A DNA stretch of 7,472 bases from an uncultured Porphyromonadaceae bacterium. GTDB taxonomy: Bacteria > Bacteroidota > Bacteroidia > Bacteroidales > Muribaculaceae. Each line of letters starts with the position of its first letter. The first letter of the stretch is position 1. The notes beneath the pieces are model-generated. The model had not been told where the DNA came from. It saw only the letters and a list, made by a program, of their open reading frames with translations, and did not search any database. The stretch spans positions 1-7,472 of the forward strand of contig CAJJOX010000108.1 in assembly GCA_905193485.1 (NCBI GenBank), read 5' to 3'. Positions 1 through 6,209 of the stretch are shown piece by piece. Position numbers and translations under genes: made by a program.

Positions 1-637
1 TCGGAAGATCCTCACAGCCCATCGCGGAATCATGAATCATCTCCGGTGCTGTCAGGAGAGCCTCGTCAACAATTGACCGGCGATAAAGCGCCGTCGACAG
101 ATGGACAACGGTGCCCTTGACGCACGACAGTTCATCGGCGAGCAGACGCTTCCCATTCAGCCGTTGGAAACATATTTTATCCGGATCGCCGGAGCAAGGT
201 GTCTGAGAATTCTGATTCTCCTCATCACAAAATGTGCGCCAATCGGAGCAGACCATCGACAAGGTCGGGTCGGCGACAAGACGGTCAAATTTCAACTGTA
301 GCGCATGACTGTTGATCCAGTAATCATCGGCGGCACAATCGGCGATAAAACGTCCGCGGCATTGGCTGAGAACAAAAAAATAATTGTCAACCAAACCGCG
401 ACGTGGTGCCTCAGGCATGACTCGTACCACTCCGGGGTAAAGCGTGGCATATCGGTCGAGAATTTCTCGCGTGCCGTCAGTCGAGGCATCATCGCCGGCA
501 ACAATCTCAATCGGAAAGTCACATTGCTGGGCAAGTATGCTGTCAAGAGCGCGGGCAACGGTATCGGCATGGTTGTATGACAACATTATCACCGAAACCG
601 CTATCGGAGATTCTTTATGCCGATGATCATCAATCAT
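1..637 (-). CDS. Glycosyltransferase family 2 (GT-A fold), partial: C-terminus beyond left edge
   Basis: An open frame starting at the ATG at 637-635 runs without a stop to the window edge, giving 212 residues. The N-terminal part is a typical GT2 nucleotide-sugar domain: a strand ending SVIMLSYNHADTV (residues 15-27), then EIVAGDDASTDGT (44-56), the pattern for binding the nucleotide. The metal-binding site is the variant CAADDYW (101-107), where most relatives have a GDDYW-like motif. A GCEDLP segment near residues 207-212 sits where GT2 enzymes carry their catalytic acid region. The likely role is transfer of a sugar from an activated donor onto a growing surface glycan at the cytoplasmic face of the inner membrane; donor and acceptor cannot be read. 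The start overlaps the stop of the upstream GT4 gene (ATGA), so the two are very likely one operon. Nine cysteines in 212 residues is high for a cytoplasmic enzyme. The family call is firm; the specificity is unknown. Confidence 0.9.
   Translation of the reverse strand, partial: MIDDHRHKESPIAVSVIMLSYNHADTVARALDSILAQQCDFPIEIVAGDDASTDGTREILDRYATLYPGVVRVMPEAPRRGLVDNYFFVLSQCRGRFIADCAADDYWINSHALQLKFDRLVADPTLSMVCSDWRTFCDEENQNSQTPCSGDPDKICFQRLNGKRLLADELSCVKGTVVHLSTALYRRSIVDEALLTAPEMIHDSAMGCEDLP
634..637 (-). other. ATGA start/stop overlap coupling two glycosyltransferase genes
   Basis: On the minus strand the TGA stop of the GT4 gene (636-634) and the ATG of the following GT2 gene (637-635) share the bases ATGA. 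Such overlaps usually mean that ribosomes ending the first gene restart on the second, so the products are made together. There is no Shine-Dalgarno sequence before this ATG, which makes coupling the natural explanation for its translation. Confidence 0.85.
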
Positions 638-1866
638 AATTTGCTTATTTTCCTGACAAACTCACACCGAAGCTCGTCGGCGTCGAAACAGCGGCACCAT
701 CGTTGACGGGCAGCTTCCCGCATAGCGGCATATCGTGACCCGCTATCTATATACGGAATGATTCCGCGCACGAATTCTTCCGGTTCGGGATCGGGTGGAA
801 GCATCAAGGCGCAATCATCGGTGAGCGCCTCTTCAATGCCCCTCACGGCCGTAGCGATTACCGGCACTCCATAGCTTAGCGATTCACATATCGACACGGG
901 CAGTCCTTCGCCCGTGCTCAGCAGCATAGTCCAGTCAATCGATACCTCACAATACATTCGATGCACCTCATCGTTTGCACATTCGCCACGCAGATCAACG
1001 CTCAGATTGTCCGGACAGTCACGAATCACAGCACTCTTAAGATCCTGCATCATCGGTCCGTCGCCTATGTGAATCCACTTGACCCGACAGGAAGGACGTG
1101 CTATTGCCAACGCACGAAGCAACGCATAATTAAGGCTGACGCGCTTCTCCGGAGCGACTCTTGCCACAGACAACACTGTTATGGATGTCTTGTCACAAGC
1201 CCGTTGAAACTTAGTATTCTTACCGTGAAACACACTTCCAAGACGTATCACTTCAATCTTCCCGGATGAATCCGGGAAATCCGTTTGCAAACGGCATGCG
1301 GCCGCTTCTCCGACAGCATACACCCCGAGAGCCTTAGTCGCGGCAAGCGAACGTAGTCGAGGAACGCGTGGCGTGTATACATCGTGTCCATGGGCACGTG
1401 TGAAAAACTTGAGAGGAAGGCGTCGCGAGGCCAATGCCAGCCCGCAGGTAGCCAGATCAAACCAGAATGTATAAAATAGCGTATGGCTGATATTTATATT
1501 CCGTCGGCGAATCCACCTGCCGATAAACGAGGCGAAGGTGTGCGCGGCAATTGAAAAAGTAATCCCGGAAAATGTAAAATCGCCTCGGATCCCTGCTAAA
1601 GCGGAAGGCTGTGCGATACGCCACGATCGCAGAATCCGGTGATGCCACTGAGGATAGTCAAGCCATGACGTGTCAACTTCCACCGCTTCAGGCATATCAT
1701 AATCGGCTCGTGGTCCGATGGATATGGTTGGCATAATGATGACACGTCCGAACACACGGCTCAGTTCCGCAAGTTCCGGCAAAACAAACGAAGGTTCTGT
1801 CGAACCGCCGAATGGGAATGAATCGGTAACGAGCACCAACGTATCATATTTTCGGTCATTAACCAT
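634..1866 (-). CDS. Glycosyltransferase family 4 (GT-B fold)
   Basis: With the start at 1866 the protein has 410 residues, normal for GT4 enzymes. It opens with DTLVLVTDSFPFGGSTEP (about 8-25), the N-terminal nucleotide-fold loop of this family, followed by RAHGHDVY in the acceptor domain (about 157-164). The donor-binding half has SVARVAPEKR (233-242, basic residues that contact the donor phosphates), HIGDGP (266-271) and the EX7E motif EGLPVSICE with E320 and E328, then GVPVIATAVRGIEE. It is probably a retaining sugar transferase for capsule, exopolysaccharide or O-antigen, acting at the cytoplasmic face of the inner membrane. An in-frame ATG at 1920 would add 18 residues and leave only 20 bp to the divergent GT2 gene. 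I prefer 1866 because a well-matched promoter lies just upstream of it and the family core begins soon after. The stop overlaps the next GT2 gene. Confidence 0.9.
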   Translation of the reverse strand: MVNDRKYDTLVLVTDSFPFGGSTEPSFVLPELAELSRVFGRVIIMPTISIGPRADYDMPEAVEVDTSWLDYPQWHHRILRSWRIAQPSALAGIRGDFTFSGITFSIAAHTFASFIGRWIRRRNINISHTLFYTFWFDLATCGLALASRRLPLKFFTRAHGHDVYTPRVPRLRSLAATKALGVYAVGEAAACRLQTDFPDSSGKIEVIRLGSVFHGKNTKFQRACDKTSITVLSVARVAPEKRVSLNYALLRALAIARPSCRVKWIHIGDGPMMQDLKSAVIRDCPDNLSVDLRGECANDEVHRMYCEVSIDWTMLLSTGEGLPVSICESLSYGVPVIATAVRGIEEALTDDCALMLPPDPEPEEFVRGIIPYIDSGSRYAAMREAARQRWCRCFDADELRCEFVRKISKL

Positions 1867-1874
1867 ACGTGTTG

Positions 1875-1905
1875 CAAATGTAACTAATTCCGACTTTAAA
1901 ACAAA
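1875..1905 (-). promoter_or_regulatory. Bacteroidota-type promoter for the GT4-GT2 operon
   Basis: On the minus strand TTTG (1905-1902) is followed after exactly 19 bases by TACATTTG (1882-1875), matching the Bacteroides -33/-7 consensus TTTG and TAnnTTTG. The G of the -7 box is only 8 bases before the ATG at 1866, so the transcript would have almost no leader. If translation really starts at 1920, this match would lie inside the coding sequence and be accidental. Confidence 0.5.
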
Positions 1906-1940
1906 ATAATCACGTGGCATGCTCGTTTATCTTTTTAGAT

Positions 1941-2903
1941 ATGGACAATGCAGATCAACTGATAACTATTGTAATACCGGTTCGCAACCGCGCCGGTATA
2001 ATCACCCGCACCCTCGACTCGATAGTGCGACAAGATTGCCGTGACTTTCGCCTTGTGGTGGTGGACAATGCCTCTACCGACGACACCAAGGATGTGGTGA
2101 ACAATTGGATTGCCGGACATCGATCATGCGGCATCAGCATCGAATTGCTCGACGAACCACATCCGAGTGCATCCGCAGCCCGCAACCACGGATTGGCTGC
2201 GACCGACACACCTTACGTAATGTTCTTCGATTCCGACGACGAAATGCGTTCCAACCATCTTTCGCGCATCATCACGGAACTTCGGCGACGCCCGGACACC
2301 GAACTGTTGCGTTGGGATGTAGGAATTCTTGATCCCGACGGATGGCTGCATGTAAAATCACCGCACTTTCATGACGAGATCCAGCTCAACATACTTCACG
2401 GATCACTTTCCACAATACGCTATGTCGTTCGCACCGATCTCTTACGTGCAGCCGGAGCATGGAATGAAGACCTCTCCACATGGGACGACATGGAACTCGG
2501 CAACCGTCTTCTCATTTCGGGCATTGCTGTCAGCAAACTTAACGGAGAGCCAAGCGTGGTCATCCATATCACACCAGATTCCATAACAGGCAGCCGTTAC
2601 AGTGAGCGCATCGAGTCCATGACTCGCGCTCTTGATGCTATCGAACGCACGTTACGCGAATCGCCCGAAGCGGATGCCGACTATCTCAACACCATCGACA
2701 GCCGCCGTGCCATCACCGCAGCCATTCTTACTCGCGAGGGCAACATAAAAGCAGCCAAATCACTGATGGCTACAGCTCTGAATGGACATCGCCGCAGCGA
2801 ACGCACCAAGTTGCGGCTCATCAAAACATTCACTCGTGTCTTCGGACGCGGCGGCTCAATGCTGGCTCTTTTCTTATTCGGGAAAAAAGCCGAAAAACGT
2901 TAA
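1941..2903 (+). CDS. Glycosyltransferase family 2 (GT-A fold)
   Basis: The protein has 320 residues from the ATG at 1941. The GT2 domain starts at once: LITIVIPVRNRAGII (7-21), VVVDNASTDDT (39-49), SASAARNHGLA (77-87), and the metal-binding FDSDDE (96-101). WNEDLSTWDDMELGNRLL (174-191) holds the usual ED pair of the catalytic-base region. The C-terminal ~100 residues are charged and helical, ending in the hydrophobic, basic tail LALFLFGKK (308-316), which could touch the membrane. It probably adds one sugar of the same glycan as the two minus-strand enzymes; donor and acceptor are unknown. An in-frame ATG at 1914 would add MACSFIFLD and reach into the alternative start of the GT4 gene, so I chose 1941, where the family core begins. 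No strong promoter was seen; TATCTTTT at 1928-1935 is a one-mismatch -7 box, but with no -33 partner and very close to the ATG. Confidence 0.9.
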   Translation: MDNADQLITIVIPVRNRAGIITRTLDSIVRQDCRDFRLVVVDNASTDDTKDVVNNWIAGHRSCGISIELLDEPHPSASAARNHGLAATDTPYVMFFDSDDEMRSNHLSRIITELRRRPDTELLRWDVGILDPDGWLHVKSPHFHDEIQLNILHGSLSTIRYVVRTDLLRAAGAWNEDLSTWDDMELGNRLLISGIAVSKLNGEPSVVIHITPDSITGSRYSERIESMTRALDAIERTLRESPEADADYLNTIDSRRAITAAILTREGNIKAAKSLMATALNGHRRSERTKLRLIKTFTRVFGRGGSMLALFLFGKKAEKR

Positions 2904-2947
2904 CGAACGTTGACCCGACGCCTCGAAACGCTTAACGCATGTTAACG
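2898..2947. repeat. Ordered GTTAACG-like repeats / imperfect hairpin after the GT2 gene
   Basis: Four copies of a GTTAACG-like heptamer occur at 2899 (GTTAACG), 2909 (GTTGACC), 2931 (CTTAACG) and 2941 (GTTAACG). Within each pair the copies are 10 bp apart, and the pairs are 32 bp apart, so all four lie roughly on one face of the helix. The same bases can also pair as RNA: CGTTAAC (2898-2904) with GTTAACG (2941-2947), a 3x3 internal loop, then CGTTGA with TTAACG. TTTTT follows at 2956-2960, 8 bases after the stem. It could be an operator for the acyl-CoA synthetase gene or a weak terminator for the GT2 gene; the sequence alone does not decide. Confidence 0.45.
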
Positions 2948-2973
2948 GCAAATCGTTTTTATCACAGAATGTG

Positions 2974-3004
2974 TTTCAATTTATATTAAATGTGCCTACC
3001 TTTG
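2974..3004 (+). promoter_or_regulatory. Bacteroidota-type promoter for the acyl-CoA synthetase gene
   Basis: TACCTTTG at 2997-3004 is an exact TAnnTTTG -7 box. TTTC (2974-2977), one base off the TTTG -33 element, stands 19 bases before it. Transcription would begin near 3009-3012, giving a leader of about 22 bases before the ATG at 3033. The leader has no Shine-Dalgarno sequence, as expected for this phylum. Confidence 0.65.
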
Positions 3005-3032
3005 CGACAGTCATTGACCTAAAGCAACAACT

Positions 3033-4832
3033 ATGGCTAATGTTCTGACAACTCTTATCAGCTCGCAAACCGACCGTTACGGCGACCGCGAAGCTTACAG
3101 ATATAAATACAACGACCGCTGGGAACCAACTTCCTGGAACGATTTTCGCCGGCAAACATTTAATGTGGCCTGTGCTTTTGAAACGCTTGGGCTTAAAGAA
3201 TGTGACAATATCGCCATTTTTTCCGCCAACAGACCCGAGTTGCTCATTTCCGACTTTGCGGCTTACGCCAACCGGATGGTGCCGATTTCAATTTATTCCA
3301 CCAGTTCGACCGATCAGGTGGTCTACATTGTAAACGATGCCTCCTGCCGGATCATTTTAGTCGGCAATCAGGCTCAATACGAAATAGCCCGCGATGCGAT
3401 GAAGCGATGCACGTCACTCCGACGCATCATCACCATAGACACCGTGCAACTGCAAAAAGGCGACGATACGACAATTTCCTTCGATTCACTTGCCGCCCTC
3501 GGCGAAAAAGCCTCCGACAATTCACGTGTAGAAGTGAAACGGCGCACTGAAGCATCGTCGGCCGACGACATCGCCACGATCATCTACACATCGGGTACTA
3601 CGGGCGAGCCCAAAGGTGCTGTCCTCCCCCATTCCTGTTTCAACGCTGCAATGCGCATACACCGCGAACGCCTGACTATGCTCTCCGACAACGACACATC
3701 CATATGCTTTCTGCCGATGAGTCATATTTTTGAAAAAGCATGGACATATTTCTGCCTGTGGTCGGGAATGCGTGTGGCGATCAACAACGATCCCCATCAG
3801 ATTCAACACGCCATCCGCGAAGTGCGTCCCACCTGCATGTGTTCGGTGCCACGTTTCTGGGAAAAGGTTTACACGGCGGTACAAGACAAACTCAGCGACA
3901 TGAAAGGTCCGCGCAAATGGATGGCGACCTTAGCACTGAAAATAGGGCACAAACGCAATCTCGTGTATGCACGCACCGGACGCAAGGCGCCATGGCTTGT
4001 TGAAACAGCCTATAAAATGGCCGACCGTCTGGTATTGTCAAACGTGCGCCGTGCAATTGGCATTGATCATGGCAATATATTCCCCACTGCGGGAGCTCCG
4101 CTATCCACCACTATTGTTGAATTTCTCCACTCTTGTGGCATAAACATACTCATAGGCTACGGACTGTCAGAAACGACAGCTACCGTCACCTGCTATCCCA
4201 ATGTCGGTTACGAACTCGGCACTGTCGGCACTCCGATGCCGGAAGTACAGGTGAAAATCGGCGCCGACAATGAGATCCTCGTAAAAGGGCCAACAGTCAT
4301 GCGCGGTTACTACAACAAACCCGAGGCCACAGCCGAAGCTTTCACGGCCGACGGTTGGTTTCGTACCGGCGATGCGGGTGTATTTGACGCGAACGGCGAA
4401 CTGACGCTCACCGAGCGCATAAAAGACCTGTTCAAGACGTCCAACGGTAAATACATCGCGCCGCAAGCGCTCGAAAGCAGGCTCGGAGAGGATCGGTTCA
4501 TTGAGCAGGTGGCCGTCATCGGCGATAAACGAAAATATGTCACCGCCATCATCATTCCCGCTTTTGAAGCGCTCAAGGAATATGCCCGCAAAAAACATAT
4601 CCAGTATCGATCGATCGAAGAACTGATCCGCAACGCTGATGTCCGTTCGATGCTCACCGAACGCATCGAACGTCTGCAGGAAAGCTTCGCCGGCTACGAA
4701 CGGATTAAAAAATTCACGCTTCTGCCGCAAGCCTTCACCATGGAAGCCGGCGAGCTCACCAACACACTCAAGATACGTCGTCCCGCCATCAACCGCCGTT
4801 ATGCGCGTGAAATCGAGGCAATGTATGCATGA
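3033..4832 (+). CDS. Long-chain fatty acid-CoA ligase (AMP-forming acyl-CoA synthetase)
   Basis: This 599-residue protein is a full-length member of the adenylate-forming (ANL) superfamily. It joins a fatty acid to CoA through an acyl-AMP intermediate, in the cytoplasm or at the membrane face, feeding lipid synthesis or reuse of exogenous fatty acids. Visible motifs in order: the phosphate-binding loop YTSGTTGEPKG (185-195), FLPMSHIFE (226-234), PTAGAPLS (351-358), the adenine/acyl motif GYGLSETTA (375-383), GWFRTGD with the ribose-binding Asp447 (441-447), the hinge ERIKDLFKTSNGKYIAP (461-477), and the C-terminal catalytic lysine in NTLKIRR (Lys580). Length and the EKxW segment after the HIFE motif favour the long-chain class over acetyl-CoA synthetase. 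It has its own promoter upstream and is followed after 98 bp by prfB with no obvious promoter between, so the two may be co-transcribed. The exact chain length accepted cannot be read. No key residue is missing. Confidence 0.93.
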   Translation: MANVLTTLISSQTDRYGDREAYRYKYNDRWEPTSWNDFRRQTFNVACAFETLGLKECDNIAIFSANRPELLISDFAAYANRMVPISIYSTSSTDQVVYIVNDASCRIILVGNQAQYEIARDAMKRCTSLRRIITIDTVQLQKGDDTTISFDSLAALGEKASDNSRVEVKRRTEASSADDIATIIYTSGTTGEPKGAVLPHSCFNAAMRIHRERLTMLSDNDTSICFLPMSHIFEKAWTYFCLWSGMRVAINNDPHQIQHAIREVRPTCMCSVPRFWEKVYTAVQDKLSDMKGPRKWMATLALKIGHKRNLVYARTGRKAPWLVETAYKMADRLVLSNVRRAIGIDHGNIFPTAGAPLSTTIVEFLHSCGINILIGYGLSETTATVTCYPNVGYELGTVGTPMPEVQVKIGADNEILVKGPTVMRGYYNKPEATAEAFTADGWFRTGDAGVFDANGELTLTERIKDLFKTSNGKYIAPQALESRLGEDRFIEQVAVIGDKRKYVTAIIIPAFEALKEYARKKHIQYRSIEELIRNADVRSMLTERIERLQESFAGYERIKKFTLLPQAFTMEAGELTNTLKIRRPAINRRYAREIEAMYA

Positions 4833-4870
4833 GCAACTATCACTGATGACATTAACCCGGTCATGCCTTG

Positions 4871-4910
4871 GCGCGACCGCTTTCTGATAACCCATGCGGC
4901 TTGTCCGCGC
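4871..4910 (+). other. Possible RNA hairpin in the leader region before prfB
   Basis: GCGCG (4871-4875) can pair with CGCGC (4906-4910), and CCGC (4877-4880) with GCGG (4896-4899), giving a stem with an asymmetric internal loop and a 15-base apical loop. No T-run follows, so it is not a standard terminator. The rest of the 98-bp gap (4833-4930) has no promoter match that I can see. It may be a processing or regulatory hairpin, or chance pairing in GC-rich sequence. Confidence 0.25.
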
Positions 4911-4930
4911 TATTACAATCAAACCGTATA

Positions 4931-6053
4931 ATGATTACACAGGAACAATTAAAAGCGACCTTTGAACGCAAGTTGGCGTTGAGGAGGTATCTTTGACGTC
5001 GACAACAAGAAAATTCAGGTAGAAGAGGAAGAACTGCGCACACATGTACCCGATTTTTGGGAACATCCGAAGGAAGCGCAGGCTCAGATGAAAAAAATCA
5101 AGGATCTGCAGGGGTGGATCGACGGATACAAGGAAATCGAAGATGCCGTCGACGAGCTTGAGCTGGCATTTGACTATGTGAAAGACGGCGAACTTGATGA
5201 AGCCGAACTTGACGCGCTCTATGCCTCTACGATCGAAAAGATCGAAGCACTTGAACTGCGCAACATGCTCCGTCGCGAAGAGGACAAATTGGGAGTCGTG
5301 CTCAAAATCAATTCAGGCGCCGGGGGTACTGAAGCTCAGGATTGGGCTCAGATGCTCATGCGCATGTATCTGCGTTGGTGTGAAGACCATGGATATAAGA
5401 CCTCCATTTCCAACATGCTCGACGGCGACGAAGCCGGCATCAAATCATGCACCATCAACATTGAAGGCGACTTTGCCTACGGTTACCTCAAAAGTGAAAA
5501 CGGTGTGCATCGACTTGTGCGCGTGTCACCCTACAATGCCCAAGGCAAACGCATGACATCATTTGCCTCGGTGTTTGTCACCCCATTGGTCGACGACACC
5601 ATTGAAGTGCGTGTGGATCAAGGGCTTTTATCTTGGGACACGTTCCGCTCCGGAGGCGCCGGAGGTCAGAATGTCAACAAGGTGGAGTCAGGCGTCAGGC
5701 TGCGCTACCAGTTCACCGATCCCTACACCGGAGAAAAGGAAGAGATTCTGATTGAAAACACAGAAACGCGTGACCAGCCCAAAAACAAAGAAAACGCGCT
5801 CCGTCATCTCCGCTCCATCCTTTATGAAAAAGAGTTGCAACACCGTATGGCCGAACAAGCCAAAATCGAGGCCGGAAAGATGAAAATCGAATGGGGCTCG
5901 CAGATACGCAGCTATGTGTTCGATGACCGCCGCGTCAAAGATCACCGCACAGGATTCCAGACATCCGATGTCAACGCCGTCATGGACGGCCATATCGACG
6001 GTTTCATCAAAGCTTTTCTTATGGAATTCGCCGGCGAAGAAAACGAAGCATAA
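4931..6053 (+). CDS. prfB: Peptide chain release factor 2, expressed by programmed +1 frameshift
   Basis: RF2 ends translation at UGA and UAA by entering the ribosomal A site and triggering peptidyl-tRNA hydrolysis. The gene starts at ATG 4931, reads 21 codons to an in-frame TGA (4994-4996), slips +1 there (T4994 skipped) and continues from GAC 4995 to TAA at 6051-6053. The product has 373 residues, close to the usual ~365. After an acidic helical domain 1, SGAGGTEAQDWA (about 128-139) marks the RF core. The codon-recognition tripeptide is SPY at 199-201 (5526-5534), where the textbook RF2 motif is SPF. The catalytic GGQ is at 244-246 (5661-5669) within RSGGAGGQNVN; the residue matching E. 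coli position 246 is Ser. The stretch from GGQ to the KNKENA helix is about 8 residues longer than in E. coli. Starting instead at the ATG at 5088 would delete domain 1, so that open frame is only the 3' part. A terminator follows. Confidence 0.95.
4982..4997 (+). promoter_or_regulatory. prfB programmed +1 frameshift site
   Basis: The sequence is AGGAGGTATCTTTGAC. It contains an internal Shine-Dalgarno AGGAGG (4982-4987), a 3-base spacer TAT, the slippery codon CTT (4991-4993) and an in-frame TGA followed by C (4994-4997), a poor termination context. This matches the E. coli signal AGGGGGTATCTTTGAC except for one base, which makes the Shine-Dalgarno perfect and changes Gly to Arg. Known logic: when RF2 is scarce, the ribosome pauses at UGA, tRNA-Leu slips from CUU to UUU, and full-length RF2 is made, so RF2 regulates itself. 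With enough RF2 a 21-residue peptide is released. Confidence 0.95.
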
Positions 6054-6067
6054 TCCTCAGCCACCAT

Positions 6068-6094
6068 ATGTCCGCTATGATCACATACGGACAT
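6068..6094 (+). other. Long hairpin just after prfB, no T-run
   Basis: ATGTCCG (6068-6074) pairs with CGGACAT (6088-6094), and TATG (6076-6079) pairs with CATA (6084-6087) around the loop ATCA. Only C6075 is bulged, giving 11 base pairs. It begins 14 bases after the prfB stop and lacks a U-tract, so it is more likely a 3'-end stabilising structure or a helper for the terminator that follows. Confidence 0.6.
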
Positions 6095-6108
6095 CTATAC
6101 ACAAACAA

Positions 6109-6154
6109 TTGCAGTGTCAACAGATCAACCTCGACACTGCAATTTTTATTTTTT
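6109..6154 (+). terminator. Rho-independent terminator of prfB (possibly bidirectional)
   Basis: TTGCAGTGTC (6109-6118) and GACACTGCAA (6133-6142) form a perfect 10-bp stem with a 14-base loop, followed directly by TTTTTATTTTTT (6143-6154). This is a classical intrinsic terminator for the plus strand, 55 bases after the prfB stop. Read on the minus strand the same stem is followed by TTGTTTGTG, a weaker U-rich tail, so it may also stop transcription of the convergent ompH-like operon. Confidence 0.9.
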
Positions 6155-6177
6155 CATCTGCATGCGCAGACCGGAAT

Positions 6178-6209
6178 TCGAGTCAAACAAGCGAACCAAG
6201 ACGACTCGA
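6178..6209 (-). repeat. Small inverted repeat directly 3' of the OmpH-like gene
   Basis: TCGAGTC (6178-6184) and GACTCGA (6203-6209) form a 7-bp inverted repeat with an 18-base loop, adjoining the stop of the minus-strand OmpH-like gene at 6212-6210. No T-run follows in the direction of transcription, so it may protect the transcript end rather than terminate it, or be chance. Confidence 0.3.

Noticed and set aside
101..626. Several short open frames on both strands (for example 101-301, 305-580 and 292-570).
   Set aside because: They overlap the GT2 gene on the minus strand in the wrong frame; only that frame shows family motifs.
2898..2947. Possible CRISPR-like or integration-site repeats.
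   Set aside because: The units are only 7 bases long, spaced by 3 to 15 bases, with no spacers of fixed length and no cas or integrase gene nearby.
4167..4922. A 251-codon open frame on the minus strand, antisense to the acyl-CoA synthetase and reaching into the prfB gap.
   Set aside because: The plus strand encodes an intact acyl-CoA synthetase with all motifs here. The antisense frame has no recognisable domain and is explained by codon bias mirrored on the other strand.
4994..4996. In-frame TGA early in prfB, which could be taken for a pseudogene, a sequencing error or a late start at 5088.
   Set aside because: The surrounding bases match the known prfB programmed frameshift signal in every functional position, and the residues before and after it align with RF2 domain 1.
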